64,000 nt of DNA from the NCBI RefSeq assembly GCF_000285515.1, contig NZ_HE610959.1, forward strand, positions 235,312-299,311, read 5' to 3'. Each line of letters opens with the position of its first letter. The stretch's first letter is position 1. The notes under the pieces are model-generated. The model ran no database searches and had not been told where the DNA came from. It saw nothing but the letters and a program-made list of their open reading frames with translations. This document shows, one piece after another, positions 25,563-34,934 of this stretch. The position numbers and the translations under genes were made by a program. Source of the DNA: Paenibacillus senegalensis JC66. GTDB lineage: Bacteria; Bacillota; Bacilli; Paenibacillales; NBRC-103111.

Positions 25563-27200
25563 CTATAGACTGGGCCTTATAAATTTGGCCTTTACTTCCG
25601 CATAGCGAATTTCGTCTTGGTCCTTCAATTCATACTCCTGATAGGGAATTAATTGCTCACCGTTTAAGTAGCTCCCGTTTTTAGAGCCCAGATCTTTAAT
25701 ATAAATCGTGGCATGACTCTCGTCCAGGATGAATTCAAGGTGAATTCGTGATACTCCTACAGTCGAATCGGTGAAATGCACACCCTCCCGGTTTCTCCCT
25801 ATGCGAAAAGGATACTCAGATATAGGCAGCCTTTCTGTGACGTCAGCTCGTTCTATCTCCAGGATAGGCTGCAAAAATGATTCTTCCTGTTCCAGGAAAG
25901 GATCAGCCAGGCTTGTCGTCGCATCCTGGGGCACCAGCAAAGTCGTCTGCTGCGCTAAGGAAGCATAGTAATCCTGCTGCCTTTTTATTTGAGGGAATAT
26001 ATTATCCGAGCGGCTTTCTTCTGCTGCTTGCCCAAGATTATCCCCTGCTTGATCTTGTTCCTGCAGCATCGCAACTCGAGACGCGGCCCACTCTTCCACC
26101 GAGATGGCCTGATTGGAGCTGCCGGGCTCTGGTGAATGCTGACGCGGGCTTTTCCGCCCCGCAGGATCCTGATTTTCAAAATCTGCTTGATTATTTTGGA
26201 CGGCAGCAGAATGATTAGGCTCAGAAGGAAGAGCCTGCACGGCAGCCGCAGTCTGAAACAGATCCCGATTCAGCAGCCCTTTGACATGAAGGACGTAGAG
26301 GAAATCCAGCCCCAGCAGCGTAACACCTAAGCATATATACATCAGAGCATCCTGTGGATCGCTCAAGTAATAAGACCAGCTAACGAGCATGAAAATTGCC
26401 GCAGCTGCAAAAAGGGCCCGAATTATTTTCAAATTATGCGCTTCATCAGAGATGTCAGCAGCTTGCACATCATTCACTGTATCGAATGAGGAAGCCTCCT
26501 GGAGAGGCAGAGGATTGACGTTATTGGAGGTCACATTCATCACATTCATATTTTCTTCAGCTCGACCTGGAACTCTTTCCTCCCCCCGTGAATGAGATTT
26601 TTGTACAGTCATGGCTACTTCTAACTCTCGCTTGAATTCCCGCAAGCTAAAACTTATCTCATTAGTTAACAGGGCCCTAACAGCTTTCCACTGCGCATCA
26701 GGTACGATAGAGCTGACCCTCACCAAACTATCAATAAGGGTAACCAAATCTTGCTGCACTGTACCCTTTCCAGGCAGTTCTAGCAAGGGTATATAGATAA
26801 GCCGCAGCCGGCTAAAATCTGTAACATCTTGTCCAATAAATATATAGTTAGCCCGTAAAATAAAACGGTGTTCATTTAACATATAAATCCGGCTATCTTC
26901 CAGTATCTGAACAAGGGCATATAGGATTTCATAAAGCACACGGTTGGTTAAATCTATCTCTGCTAGTGCCTGCTGCAGCGTTTTCCCGGATGGAAGGCGG
27001 TAACGCAAACGAATACAAAAATCTTTTTCTTCAAACTCGACTGGCAGCACCCCCGGCACGTCATAATTCTCCAGCATTCTTTTCTCCACATAAACCATAT
27101 CTTCCTTAACTAGCGGCGAATCGCTCCGCGAGAAAACCAAATCTGCCTCCGGCTCCAGCTCCTTATTGACTTGCAGCCCATACAACTCTTTAGTAATCAT
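25563..27200 (-). CDS. FHA domain protein (DUF6382-type N-terminus) of the tad cluster
   Basis: 545 aa. The N-terminal 200 residues resemble the DUF6382 domain found with FHA proteins in Bacilli. Two hydrophobic segments (about 258-302) anchor it in the membrane. After a Gln/Pro-rich linker comes a C-terminal FHA domain (about 468-540) with FRIGRNREG, VSRIHLEF and LGSKNGSYLNG, the residues that bind phosphothreonine. It is the last gene of the pilus operon, while a Ser/Thr kinase gene precedes the operon, so kinase-to-FHA signalling is a natural inference. Confidence 0.88.
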   Translation of the reverse strand: MITKELYGLQVNKELEPEADLVFSRSDSPLVKEDMVYVEKRMLENYDVPGVLPVEFEEKDFCIRLRYRLPSGKTLQQALAEIDLTNRVLYEILYALVQILEDSRIYMLNEHRFILRANYIFIGQDVTDFSRLRLIYIPLLELPGKGTVQQDLVTLIDSLVRVSSIVPDAQWKAVRALLTNEISFSLREFKRELEVAMTVQKSHSRGEERVPGRAEENMNVMNVTSNNVNPLPLQEASSFDTVNDVQAADISDEAHNLKIIRALFAAAAIFMLVSWSYYLSDPQDALMYICLGVTLLGLDFLYVLHVKGLLNRDLFQTAAAVQALPSEPNHSAAVQNNQADFENQDPAGRKSPRQHSPEPGSSNQAISVEEWAASRVAMLQEQDQAGDNLGQAAEESRSDNIFPQIKRQQDYYASLAQQTTLLVPQDATTSLADPFLEQEESFLQPILEIERADVTERLPISEYPFRIGRNREGVHFTDSTVGVSRIHLEFILDESHATIYIKDLGSKNGSYLNGEQLIPYQEYELKDQDEIRYAEVKAKFIRPSL

Positions 27201-27225
27201 TCATTTCCTCGCTCCTCTCTTTACA

Positions 27226-27735
27226 TCAGAAAAAAATAGACACTACCACTGTCACAAATGCTGGCGCTGCGGCGTACATAAATGGATATGTAGTCAGCTC
27301 GACAGTGCTGAATGTCAGCGCTGTGCGATCCCGATAAAACAGCAGCTGCTGGAGCCGGAGAAAAAGATCCATGAGTTTGGACAGCCGGCTTTTTCTGACG
27401 AGAAGCAAAATAAAGGCGATGAACGCCGAGTAAATCATGGAATAGATGGAGCAATATAGGATCCATTCAGTACCAATCCAAGCGCCTAACGCAGCAAATA
27501 GCTTCACATCTCCCGCGCCCAATGCTTTAAACAAGTAGAGACCTAGCAAAGCTATAAAACCTGCCCCCGCGCCTAAACCAGCAAAAGCTAAGCCGTTTCC
27601 TCCCGGAGCTATTGAATGGTAGATTATCCCTCCCAACAAGCCGAAAACGGTCAGCACATTCGGTATTTTGCTGGTTCTCATATCTGTCCAACAAGCCGCA
27701 CTAACTATCATACCGGCAAAAAACCAGGAAACCAC
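27226..27735 (-). CDS. A24 family prepilin peptidase (TadV/CpaA-like)
   Basis: 169 aa membrane aspartyl protease, the short form without the N-terminal methyltransferase domain. The two catalytic aspartates are Asp18 (CWTDMRTSKIPN) and Asp76 in the GxGD motif (GAGDVKLF). Several transmembrane segments fill the rest. It starts at a GTG with GAGGGAGG upstream. It should cleave the Flp-type prepilin encoded at 31854 and probably the TadE-like pseudopilins. Confidence 0.9.
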   Translation of the reverse strand: MVSWFFAGMIVSAACWTDMRTSKIPNVLTVFGLLGGIIYHSIAPGGNGLAFAGLGAGAGFIALLGLYLFKALGAGDVKLFAALGAWIGTEWILYCSIYSMIYSAFIAFILLLVRKSRLSKLMDLFLRLQQLLFYRDRTALTFSTVELTTYPFMYAAAPAFVTVVVSIFF

Positions 27736-27776
27736 GATCCTCCCTCCTCACTCCTGCTTTCTCAAAATGAACCCTT

Positions 27777-28442
27777 TTAGCAATAATTATCATACGCCTG
27801 TCCAGCTTCTCTCGTAGGCTCTTTTTTTATCGTTAACGTTTTGTTAAAAAAAGGGATGGGGAGCTTGAACGTATATTTAGCTTCTATGGTAAGAAAAGCA
27901 GCTTTCTCTCCACCTAATGAAGGGAGGGACATATTCACAATCTCCAAACGCTCTTTATCGAGCAGATTTGTATTGGCATGATGGAGCAGCACTGGCTTAA
28001 AAGCAGCGTAAAGCTGGAGGTGTATCCACTCTTCTGCTGCGTCTTTTTGCCCTTGAAATTTGGCCTCCCATTCCAGCCACTGCAAAGAAGATTGTGGTAC
28101 CAACGCGGCGAAGCTGCCTATCGTATCTTCTATCTCTTTCCATTCCGCCTGGGCTTTCCTCGCCTTATCAATCACTTCGCGGATTTGCTTGCCTGCAGCC
28201 GTACCTTCTGATCGAGTTACTATCTCATCGTAGATAACCTCCACAGGATACATATTCGCTGCAAGCTGTTTAGTCGTTTCCATAACTGCTGTTTTTAGCG
28301 CTGTTTCCGCAATTGAAATTTGAATAAAGCAGTTGAGGGCGATGATAAAGGCTAGAAAAAAGGGCAGTGTTAACGCAGCCTCCAGTGCTACTCCTCCCTC
28401 CTCTCGTGACCAAGCTTTCCTTATAGCCTTACAAGCAAGCAA
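27777..28442 (-). CDS. TadE-like pilus assembly protein (short)
   Basis: 221 aa. The N-terminus has a prepilin-like segment, EEGGVALEAALTLPFFLAFI, with a glycine before the hydrophobic helix and a glutamate at +5, as in TadE pseudopilins. The remainder is extracytoplasmic, with no cofactor motifs. The start at 28442 is a TTG and is uncertain. Position between the prepilin peptidase and the other Tad genes supports a minor pilin role. Confidence 0.75.
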   Translation of the reverse strand: MLACKAIRKAWSREEGGVALEAALTLPFFLAFIIALNCFIQISIAETALKTAVMETTKQLAANMYPVEVIYDEIVTRSEGTAAGKQIREVIDKARKAQAEWKEIEDTIGSFAALVPQSSLQWLEWEAKFQGQKDAAEEWIHLQLYAAFKPVLLHHANTNLLDKERLEIVNMSLPSLGGEKAAFLTIEAKYTFKLPIPFFNKTLTIKKEPTREAGQAYDNYC

Positions 28443-28470
28443 TCTTCCGCCCGCAGCATAATATACTCTA

Positions 28471-30777
28471 TTAATAAGACATCACCGCTGTTTTTGATAT
28501 TTGACATCGATTGCCTACCGGTTCACAATCTACAATACCAAGCCCGTTCATCATCTTGACCGCGCCGGGCATGAACCAAAGACGTATAGTTGCAGAGGCT
28601 GTCGACTGCATATAGGTCATGTGCTCAGTCAAATCCAGATTCGTATTTAATTCAATCAATGCCTGCATTCTTGACAGCACCTTGTCGTCTTTGCTGTGAA
28701 GCAAGTAGAAGATTCTGAGCATATCTTTATAACCGACTGTTAAGTTTTTGAACTTTTTAATGACCGGGACTTTCTGGCCCCCGATTAGCTTCTTCATATC
28801 GGAATAGGCATCAACAGCCCCTTGTGCGGCTGAAGCCAGTAACACTAGAAACGGTGAACCAAGATTTAATAAGGCTTTGTCCGGCTTCTGCATCGTTTCC
28901 ACCGTGCGGAGAGCCATCAGCACAATGAACATTTCACCGTAAGCTGCAGAGTGATTAAGGGCGCAAGAAGATAACCCGTATAATATATATTCTGCTTCCT
29001 GATTCTTCAGCGGGTGTTGTAAAGGCTTGGATGGTTCGAGAGCTGCCGCGGGCTGTTCATTGGCTAGTTTTTCTTTATCTATCGTCCTGTAATTGAACTT
29101 GGTCAGCGCGTATTCGTTCATGTACAGTTCATCCCGAAAGTCGGTTAGCACATTAGCCAACCGTTTGCCAATTGACATGGATTCCTTAATCGAATCCTCT
29201 ACCCCTCCAAGTCCATTCCATTCATCGGGGAGTGCGGAATGGTCGGAATTGTAATCATAATATTTGGCATACAGCCCTTGCTCCTCTTCATCTCGATTTG
29301 TTAACGTGCGATAATATCCACTGTACCGATCATTGCCTCCTTCTGCAGCACAGAAATCTAGCGCTTGTTTGAGCTCGGCAAGGACACTTCCTACCTTTTG
29401 CTTCTCTTCCTCTTGATGAGTCTCGACTACCGCCTTAAGCTCCTGACGCTCCTCCTCCTTAAGTTCTTGTTGTTGGTGAAAATCGGTAATGCTTTGCTGA
29501 AAATCTGATAATGCATCCGCCACTTCAGCATATGAATTCCCTGTAAACAAGGCAGTGTTCTGCCATACTCGCTTAACCATTTGAAATTTCACATTCACCT
29601 GAGCCCCTCCAGCCTTATACAAGGAGAAAAATTCCAAAGGATACACGGGAATGAGCTGAAAGACTTCCATCTGCTGCTCTGCATCAGAACTTCCTTTGTA
29701 ACCAGCAAGCACTTGTTCTTTCTCCTCGCGCAGCTGTTCGTTTACCTGCCTGGCCTGCTCGATTTTCTCCATGAGCTTCTCATACTCCGCTTCCAGTAAG
29801 CTGTAGTCATATTCAAGGGAAGCGCGCGTCTGCGAAATGAGAAGCCCGTAAGCCAGCAAGTCTTTTAACAATTGATCCAATTCCATTTTTCTCTCTCTTA
29901 GCTCTGCTAAGTGCCTATTCAAATCTCTAATCGATTGTCTTACACTGGATAAGGATTGCGAAATAGAGCGAATTGCCTCAGCTTGTCCTTCTCCGCCCTG
30001 TACTAAAGAAGCTAATGCTGATAAGAGAGTTTCTTCGTCCCGGGCCAAGGATTCCAGATTGTCCACAGCACGTGAGATCTGTTCATCCACATGCCGGATC
30101 GTCTCTGTTACCGATTCCACCGTATGAAGCCCGATTTTTGCGGCAAGCTCCTGCAGCTCAGACAGCTTGCCGGAATAATGATCATAGAGGGCAGCTGCCT
30201 GGTGATTATAGCGGACTGTCTCATCCCATGCCGCATCCAGGTCGCGGTGCCACTGCTGAATCAGCTCTTCCAGCAATTCCGCTTTTTCATAGTAATTAGA
30301 GGTTTGCTCCAGTCCTGTTAATGCACCCGATTGCTTAAACGGCTCAAGTATTCGGGAAACAAATTCAAGCGGAGCTTTGTATTTCATATCTTCTAAAATT
30401 TGCTGCTGAAAGATGACATGATTGCCTAATGTATAGAGCGGCTGGATGCGGCTATTCTCGGACGCCAAGCGAGTGTCAAGATAGCGAAAGTACTCATTGC
30501 CGGAAGGGGTTAGATTATACTCCAATACGTTGCGGAACAATTGGGACTGGCTCTCCTTATCCTCCTTGGCCGCAAATAGACCATAGGATTGCAATTGTTT
30601 ATTGAACCCGGCAAAAACTGAGCGGTTAGCGGCACGGAGAGCGGCTTCGACCTCACGTTCAGCGATCTTTACGCGGGCATAATCTAGCAGCACGGCATGA
30701 AACAAAAAAATGGGAACCAGAATGATTATTAAATAAACCGAAACAGTTCCGTTATCTTTGCTATAGAACAATTTCAC
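28471..30777 (-). CDS. Large coiled-coil Tad-associated membrane protein
   Basis: About 768 aa from a GTG at 30777 preceded by AAGGGGGGGAG. An N-terminal transmembrane helix (GTVSVYLIIILVPIFLFHAVLL) resembles the TadE/TadG anchor. Residues about 190-400 are strongly coiled-coil with heptad Leu and many Glu/Gln/Arg. The C-terminal third is globular, with two cysteines near the end (VDCEPVGNRCQ). It is larger than usual TadG proteins and has no visible von Willebrand motif. It probably forms an extracytoplasmic part of the pilus apparatus. Confidence 0.7.
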   Translation of the reverse strand: MKLFYSKDNGTVSVYLIIILVPIFLFHAVLLDYARVKIAEREVEAALRAANRSVFAGFNKQLQSYGLFAAKEDKESQSQLFRNVLEYNLTPSGNEYFRYLDTRLASENSRIQPLYTLGNHVIFQQQILEDMKYKAPLEFVSRILEPFKQSGALTGLEQTSNYYEKAELLEELIQQWHRDLDAAWDETVRYNHQAAALYDHYSGKLSELQELAAKIGLHTVESVTETIRHVDEQISRAVDNLESLARDEETLLSALASLVQGGEGQAEAIRSISQSLSSVRQSIRDLNRHLAELRERKMELDQLLKDLLAYGLLISQTRASLEYDYSLLEAEYEKLMEKIEQARQVNEQLREEKEQVLAGYKGSSDAEQQMEVFQLIPVYPLEFFSLYKAGGAQVNVKFQMVKRVWQNTALFTGNSYAEVADALSDFQQSITDFHQQQELKEEERQELKAVVETHQEEEKQKVGSVLAELKQALDFCAAEGGNDRYSGYYRTLTNRDEEEQGLYAKYYDYNSDHSALPDEWNGLGGVEDSIKESMSIGKRLANVLTDFRDELYMNEYALTKFNYRTIDKEKLANEQPAAALEPSKPLQHPLKNQEAEYILYGLSSCALNHSAAYGEMFIVLMALRTVETMQKPDKALLNLGSPFLVLLASAAQGAVDAYSDMKKLIGGQKVPVIKKFKNLTVGYKDMLRIFYLLHSKDDKVLSRMQALIELNTNLDLTEHMTYMQSTASATIRLWFMPGAVKMMNGLGIVDCEPVGNRCQISKTAVMSY

Positions 30778-30840
30778 ATTCTCCCCCCCTTTCCTTAGCC
30801 AACGCGGTGCGCACAATGTTACAAGCACGAGGCGTCTGTT

Positions 30841-31857
30841 TTAGTTATGGACCACTACCACAACGCCATGCTTAGTCAGCTCCTTATGCATTTTGGGTGT
30901 CAAGTCAAGCTTTCCCGATTTGGTGCGGAAGAAATGCCACACCACCCCTTTCACATCCCCCCGCTCCATTAATAAAGCATCCTTTTTCATCTGCTCCAGG
31001 GCATCTTTATATTTAAGGTTCATCTTTGCGTCATGCGCAACACCATCACGATCCAAAAAATTATAAATTCTACGCACTCCCAATGGCTCGGTTGAAAACG
31101 AAATGGTATTGTCCGTTCCGTTTAATAATTCCATCAAATATTCGCTTCCTTTATTTTCGCTCTCAATAACTTTGGCCGGCTGGTCCGGAGTAAAATCCCT
31201 CCATGTTTGTTTAATCTCGGGAACCTTTCTGGAGTCCAGCAGCTGCTTCAAATAGGTTCGGGTTAAATCCACTGTTCTGATTAGTTCTACGGGATCGGTT
31301 ACTCTGGCTATAGAGGAGCCTGCTGTATGATTGCGGTCATACCAGCCGCGCAAGAGAGATGGTATGTTTAACAAGCGGCTTAATTGAACATCGACTTGCC
31401 GGTCCAGCCAATAATTGTGATACGCAATCTGACCGGCAATATCCGGGGCTAGCCGTCCAGCCGCACGCTTCATCTTTTTTTCAGGACCGCTGCCCGTACG
31501 CTCCGTCTCCGGATCAACCGGCAAAGAAACGGCGGCGGGATTACCCAGCCCAATAAGCCCTAAAATATCTGATGCGTTGTCGTCAAATACCCGCCAGTAC
31601 AAACCATCATTATGCTCAACGGGAAACGACCCGGTACGCTGATCTTTATACGAATTGTCCCAGTGGGCAGCTGTGCGGTCTGCTGTAACAGCGGCAGCAT
31701 GGAATAAAACGACCTTCTGGTACATATATAAGCCAAAAAACAGCAGAGCAACTGTACACAAAAAGACAACAGGCATGACCAGTGAAGCCTCGACCGTGAA
31801 GCTGCCTTGCTCACTGCAGCGAAGCCGCCTCCATCGTTGCAGGGGAGGCGTAATCAT
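30841..31857 (-). CDS. TadE-family pilus assembly protein
   Basis: 338 aa. The segment EQGSFTVEASLVMPVVFLC (residues 16-34) is a classic TadE prepilin-like signal: Gly, then Ser-Phe-Thr-Val-Glu with the conserved Glu at +5, then a hydrophobic helix. The rest is extracytoplasmic. The ATG overlaps the pilin stop (ATGA), so it is translationally coupled to the Flp pilin. Confidence 0.8.
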   Translation of the reverse strand: MITPPLQRWRRLRCSEQGSFTVEASLVMPVVFLCTVALLFFGLYMYQKVVLFHAAAVTADRTAAHWDNSYKDQRTGSFPVEHNDGLYWRVFDDNASDILGLIGLGNPAAVSLPVDPETERTGSGPEKKMKRAAGRLAPDIAGQIAYHNYWLDRQVDVQLSRLLNIPSLLRGWYDRNHTAGSSIARVTDPVELIRTVDLTRTYLKQLLDSRKVPEIKQTWRDFTPDQPAKVIESENKGSEYLMELLNGTDNTISFSTEPLGVRRIYNFLDRDGVAHDAKMNLKYKDALEQMKKDALLMERGDVKGVVWHFFRTKSGKLDLTPKMHKELTKHGVVVVVHN

Positions 31858-32069
31858 TCAGGCATTAATCCTTCCAAATCCGGATTCGTCTGATCTTTTA
31901 TCTGATCGTCTGCAGCCTTAAACAACCCCGAAACCCATTGAATAATCCATTTTCTAAATGCGATCGCAATAATAACGATCACTGCAAGGATAAGCAAAAT
32001 TTCTAATGTGCCAATTCCGTCTTCATCGTTCCAAAACTTTTTCGCTGCTTCAATTAAGGTTATACCCAT
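31854..32069 (-). CDS. Flp-type prepilin
   Basis: 71 aa from the ATG at 32069 with AAGGAGG eight bases upstream (a GTG one codon earlier is possible). A charged leader (KKFWNDEDG) is followed by IGTLEILLILAVIVIIAI. Cleavage after the glycine leaves glutamate at position 5 of the mature protein, the hallmark of Flp/type IVb pilins. The mature chain is about 50 residues. This is the likely major subunit of the pilus made by this cluster. Confidence 0.88.
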   Translation of the reverse strand: MGITLIEAAKKFWNDEDGIGTLEILLILAVIVIIAIAFRKWIIQWVSGLFKAADDQIKDQTNPDLEGLMPE

Positions 32070-32090
32070 CACAATTTCCTCCTTCGATTA

Positions 32091-32867
32091 TTAAAAGTTC
32101 ATAATGAGCATCGCCGGAGCTGCAACGATGATCATCACGATCATAAATGTCATAACCATAGGAATAACCAGCTTTGAGGATGCTTCTTCCCCTAATGTTT
32201 TGGCTAACGCCTTCCTTTTCTCCCAAAGCGTCCTGGTTAATTCCCGCAGGGCAAGCACAAAGTCGTCGCCGCCCCGTCTATAATTAAGCAAAACAGTAGT
32301 CGTAAACTGGGAAACTTCCGCCAGAGCACAGCGTTTGCTCAGCTCTTCCAATGACTTGGCCAACGACTGATTGTTCAGCAGTTCGTTGTGCAGCACAGTC
32401 AGTTCTTTATACAATGGAGTGAGTTCGGTTCCTTGTTTAGAGAGAATGCATTTCCCCAAAGCTCCCTGGACGGTATCCCCGGCGTTAACCAGCAAAGTAA
32501 GCTTGCTTAGAAACTCCGGGAGTTCAATGATAATGCTCCTTTTACGCTGTTGAACCTTCTTATCCAGCGACTTGACTTCAATAAAGGGAAACAGGACAGC
32601 CAGTGACATACCGGCCACCAATAATGTGAGCTTATCCTCACTAATCAAAGCTAAAATCATACAAGGCAGGAAGACGAGCAGCCCGGTAGTGAGCATCTGT
32701 GCGAGAAACTGCCGGGTCAGCTCTATGGTTGCCTGTCTGCCGTATAAAGCCACCATCTTTAAATGAAGTCGGGTCACAGCTACAGGCATTTTGTCCATTA
32801 ATTTAAATTGTTTAATTACAAATAAAGAAAACGGTTGAAGCCACATGTAGATTTTCGTTGAGTTCAT
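32091..32867 (-). CDS. tadC: Type II secretion F domain protein, TadC-like
   Basis: 258 aa integral-membrane platform protein. The T2SSF domain is seen in KSIIIELPEFLSKLTLLVNAG and the following helix bundle, with membrane segments near the start (about 52-85) and at the C-terminus (LVIPMVMTFMIVMIIVAAPAML). It pairs with the TadB-like protein encoded 22 bp upstream to form the inner-membrane base that the TadA ATPase drives. Confidence 0.88.
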   Translation of the reverse strand: MNSTKIYMWLQPFSLFVIKQFKLMDKMPVAVTRLHLKMVALYGRQATIELTRQFLAQMLTTGLLVFLPCMILALISEDKLTLLVAGMSLAVLFPFIEVKSLDKKVQQRKRSIIIELPEFLSKLTLLVNAGDTVQGALGKCILSKQGTELTPLYKELTVLHNELLNNQSLAKSLEELSKRCALAEVSQFTTTVLLNYRRGGDDFVLALRELTRTLWEKRKALAKTLGEEASSKLVIPMVMTFMIVMIIVAAPAMLIMNF

Positions 32868-32889
32868 AATTATCGCTCGCTTCCCATTC

Positions 32890-33696
32890 CTAAACCTTAA
32901 TGTTCATGATCTTCTTGGATAGGGCATTGCAGCCTATTAACAGGAGCAAGCAAACGGTCATAATTAACGGCCCAATCCATCCGTTATAGAGCGGCTCCAT
33001 ATAATCAGGCGAGCTGAAACTAAGAGTCGCTATGACCAGAAGCGGGGAAAAACTGAGAATAGTAGACTCAAACTTTTTTTGGGCAATCAGGACCGCAATC
33101 TCCTGTTTCATTTCAATCTTCTCACCAATCATCGTTGCGGTTCGTCTGATGACATCAATCAAATTGCCCCCAGCCCGCTTGCATGTTACAAATACGTCAA
33201 CGAAATTGTGCACTTCCTCGAGATCAGCCCGCCGGCTAAAGTCCTGCAAGGCCCGCTCGATTGTTTCTCCATTGCGGATTTTATTGTTAATGATTTGCAG
33301 CTCCATCACCATATAAGTTTGGGGATCGGGATAAAGCAGGAGAAGATCATTTATCGCTTCTGTAAAAGCGTTCTCTACCGATTTTCCGGCCGACAAGCTG
33401 GAAGAAACGGCCGAAAGCATCTGTCTAAATTGCGAGCTAAGCTCATCCTTTCGCTTCTCCATGAGCTTCCGGGCACGAATATTTGGGTAAACCCAACCGC
33501 CGGCGGAAAAGAGCAGGGCTACCCATTCGCTTTTGTAAAAAATAAAGCCAAGTACGAACATTGCTGCCGAAGCGAGCAAAATCGATACGCCTCTCATTTT
33601 CCAAGTCAATTCATAGGTAGAGTAATCGATCGCCAAATCTTTCGAAGGCTCATCTGCCGCTTTTTCTAGCTTAAACGGGTGATTGGCTGCAGCCAT
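32890..33696 (-). CDS. tadB: Type II secretion F domain protein, TadB-like
   Basis: About 268 aa. T2SSF features are visible: KRKDELSSQFRQMLSAVSSSLSAG near residue 90, FVDVFVTCKRAGGNLIDVIRRTA near 165, and paired membrane helices before and after. The ATG at 33696 has GGAGG nine bases upstream and overlaps the tadA stop; an ATG two codons earlier is too close to that site. It is a partner of TadC and TadA. Confidence 0.88.
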   Translation of the reverse strand: MAAANHPFKLEKAADEPSKDLAIDYSTYELTWKMRGVSILLASAAMFVLGFIFYKSEWVALLFSAGGWVYPNIRARKLMEKRKDELSSQFRQMLSAVSSSLSAGKSVENAFTEAINDLLLLYPDPQTYMVMELQIINNKIRNGETIERALQDFSRRADLEEVHNFVDVFVTCKRAGGNLIDVIRRTATMIGEKIEMKQEIAVLIAQKKFESTILSFSPLLVIATLSFSSPDYMEPLYNGWIGPLIMTVCLLLLIGCNALSKKIMNIKV

Positions 33697-34934
33697 CAGC
33701 ATAATCCTCCTTCAACGGATATTCCAGCCAACTGAAACTTCTGCCTATGGACAAGGCTATTGCCCGTGCGCTGCAGTCTACCTGCCACTTTCACGCTTCT
33801 TCCATCTCCCGCTTCTTCAAAAACGAATAGCGGATTTAACATGATCTCCCCATTCTCCACTCCTAGCACCTCTGATATCTCGCTGACTTTGCGAGAGCCG
33901 TCGCGCATGCGAGTGAGGTGAATCATAATATCGATGGCTGAGGCTATTTGTTTGCGGACAACTTCAATCGGCATCTCAGCTGCACTCAGCACCATCGTCT
34001 CCAAACGGCTCAGCATATCGTAAGAAGAATTGGCATGTCCGGTGGATAGACTGCCATCATGTCCCGTATTCATCGCCGACAGCATGTCGAGCGCTTCCTC
34101 CCCCCGTACCTCTCCGACGATAATGCGATTGGGCCGCATACGAAGAGAAGTCCGGATCAGCTGCTTCATATTGATTTCCCCCTTCCCTTCAGTGTTGGCA
34201 TTTCTTGTTTCCAGACTGACCAAATTAGGAATCGTATAGATTTGCAGCTCCGCTGAATCCTCTATCGTTATGATCCGTTCGTTTGCAGGAATAAAGCCTG
34301 AGAGAGCATTCAAAAAGGTGGTTTTCCCCGAGCCTGTACCGCCGCCAATAAACATGTTGTATTTCGCTCTGACAGCCTGTTCCAGAAAACGTGCTGCTTC
34401 CTCGGATAATGCCTGTTTTTTAACCAAATCTTCCATACCAAGCGGCTTTGCCGGGAATTTACGAATCGTCATCGTAGGGCCTTTCAAAGCTATCGGGGGA
34501 AGGACAACATTGACCCGGGAACCATCGCTAAGACGAGCATCGACGATGGGGGAAGCTTCATTTACAACACGATTTACTTTGGAGACTATGCTCTGAATGA
34601 TGTCTTCTAATTTCTGATTATGCTCAAAAGCTACCGGACAAGAGCGGATAAGCCCCTCTCGTTCAATAAAAACTTCATTATGGCTGTTAATCATAATCTC
34701 CGTAATACCCGGATCCTCCAGCAGAGGCTGCAGCACATCCAAGCCCCTAAAGGAATGATAGATTCGCTTGACCGAGTAGGCTTTTCTTGCCGCAGTCCAG
34801 CCAGCTGCCCGGGTATGGGTGAACAACTGCTGTTCAATCAGCTCTTCTAACGCCTGGTCGGAGAGGGTCTCCGAATAGTCCAATTGATTTGCGACTTCTT
34901 GGCGTATTTCCTGAATAATCTCCTCCTCAACCAA
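33696..34934 (-). CDS. tadA: Pilus assembly ATPase TadA/CpaF
   Basis: 412 aa secretion ATPase. Walker A is GGGTGSGKTT at residues 197-206; the Asp box, Walker B-type segment and His box appear as ITIEDSAELQ, RPNRIIVGEVRGEEA and STGHANS. It powers extension of the Flp pilus from the cytoplasmic face of TadB/TadC. The start is a TTG at 34934 with GGAGGGG upstream, overlapping the end of tadZ, so the two are coupled. Confidence 0.94.
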   Translation of the reverse strand: MVEEEIIQEIRQEVANQLDYSETLSDQALEELIEQQLFTHTRAAGWTAARKAYSVKRIYHSFRGLDVLQPLLEDPGITEIMINSHNEVFIEREGLIRSCPVAFEHNQKLEDIIQSIVSKVNRVVNEASPIVDARLSDGSRVNVVLPPIALKGPTMTIRKFPAKPLGMEDLVKKQALSEEAARFLEQAVRAKYNMFIGGGTGSGKTTFLNALSGFIPANERIITIEDSAELQIYTIPNLVSLETRNANTEGKGEINMKQLIRTSLRMRPNRIIVGEVRGEEALDMLSAMNTGHDGSLSTGHANSSYDMLSRLETMVLSAAEMPIEVVRKQIASAIDIMIHLTRMRDGSRKVSEISEVLGVENGEIMLNPLFVFEEAGDGRSVKVAGRLQRTGNSLVHRQKFQLAGISVEGGLC

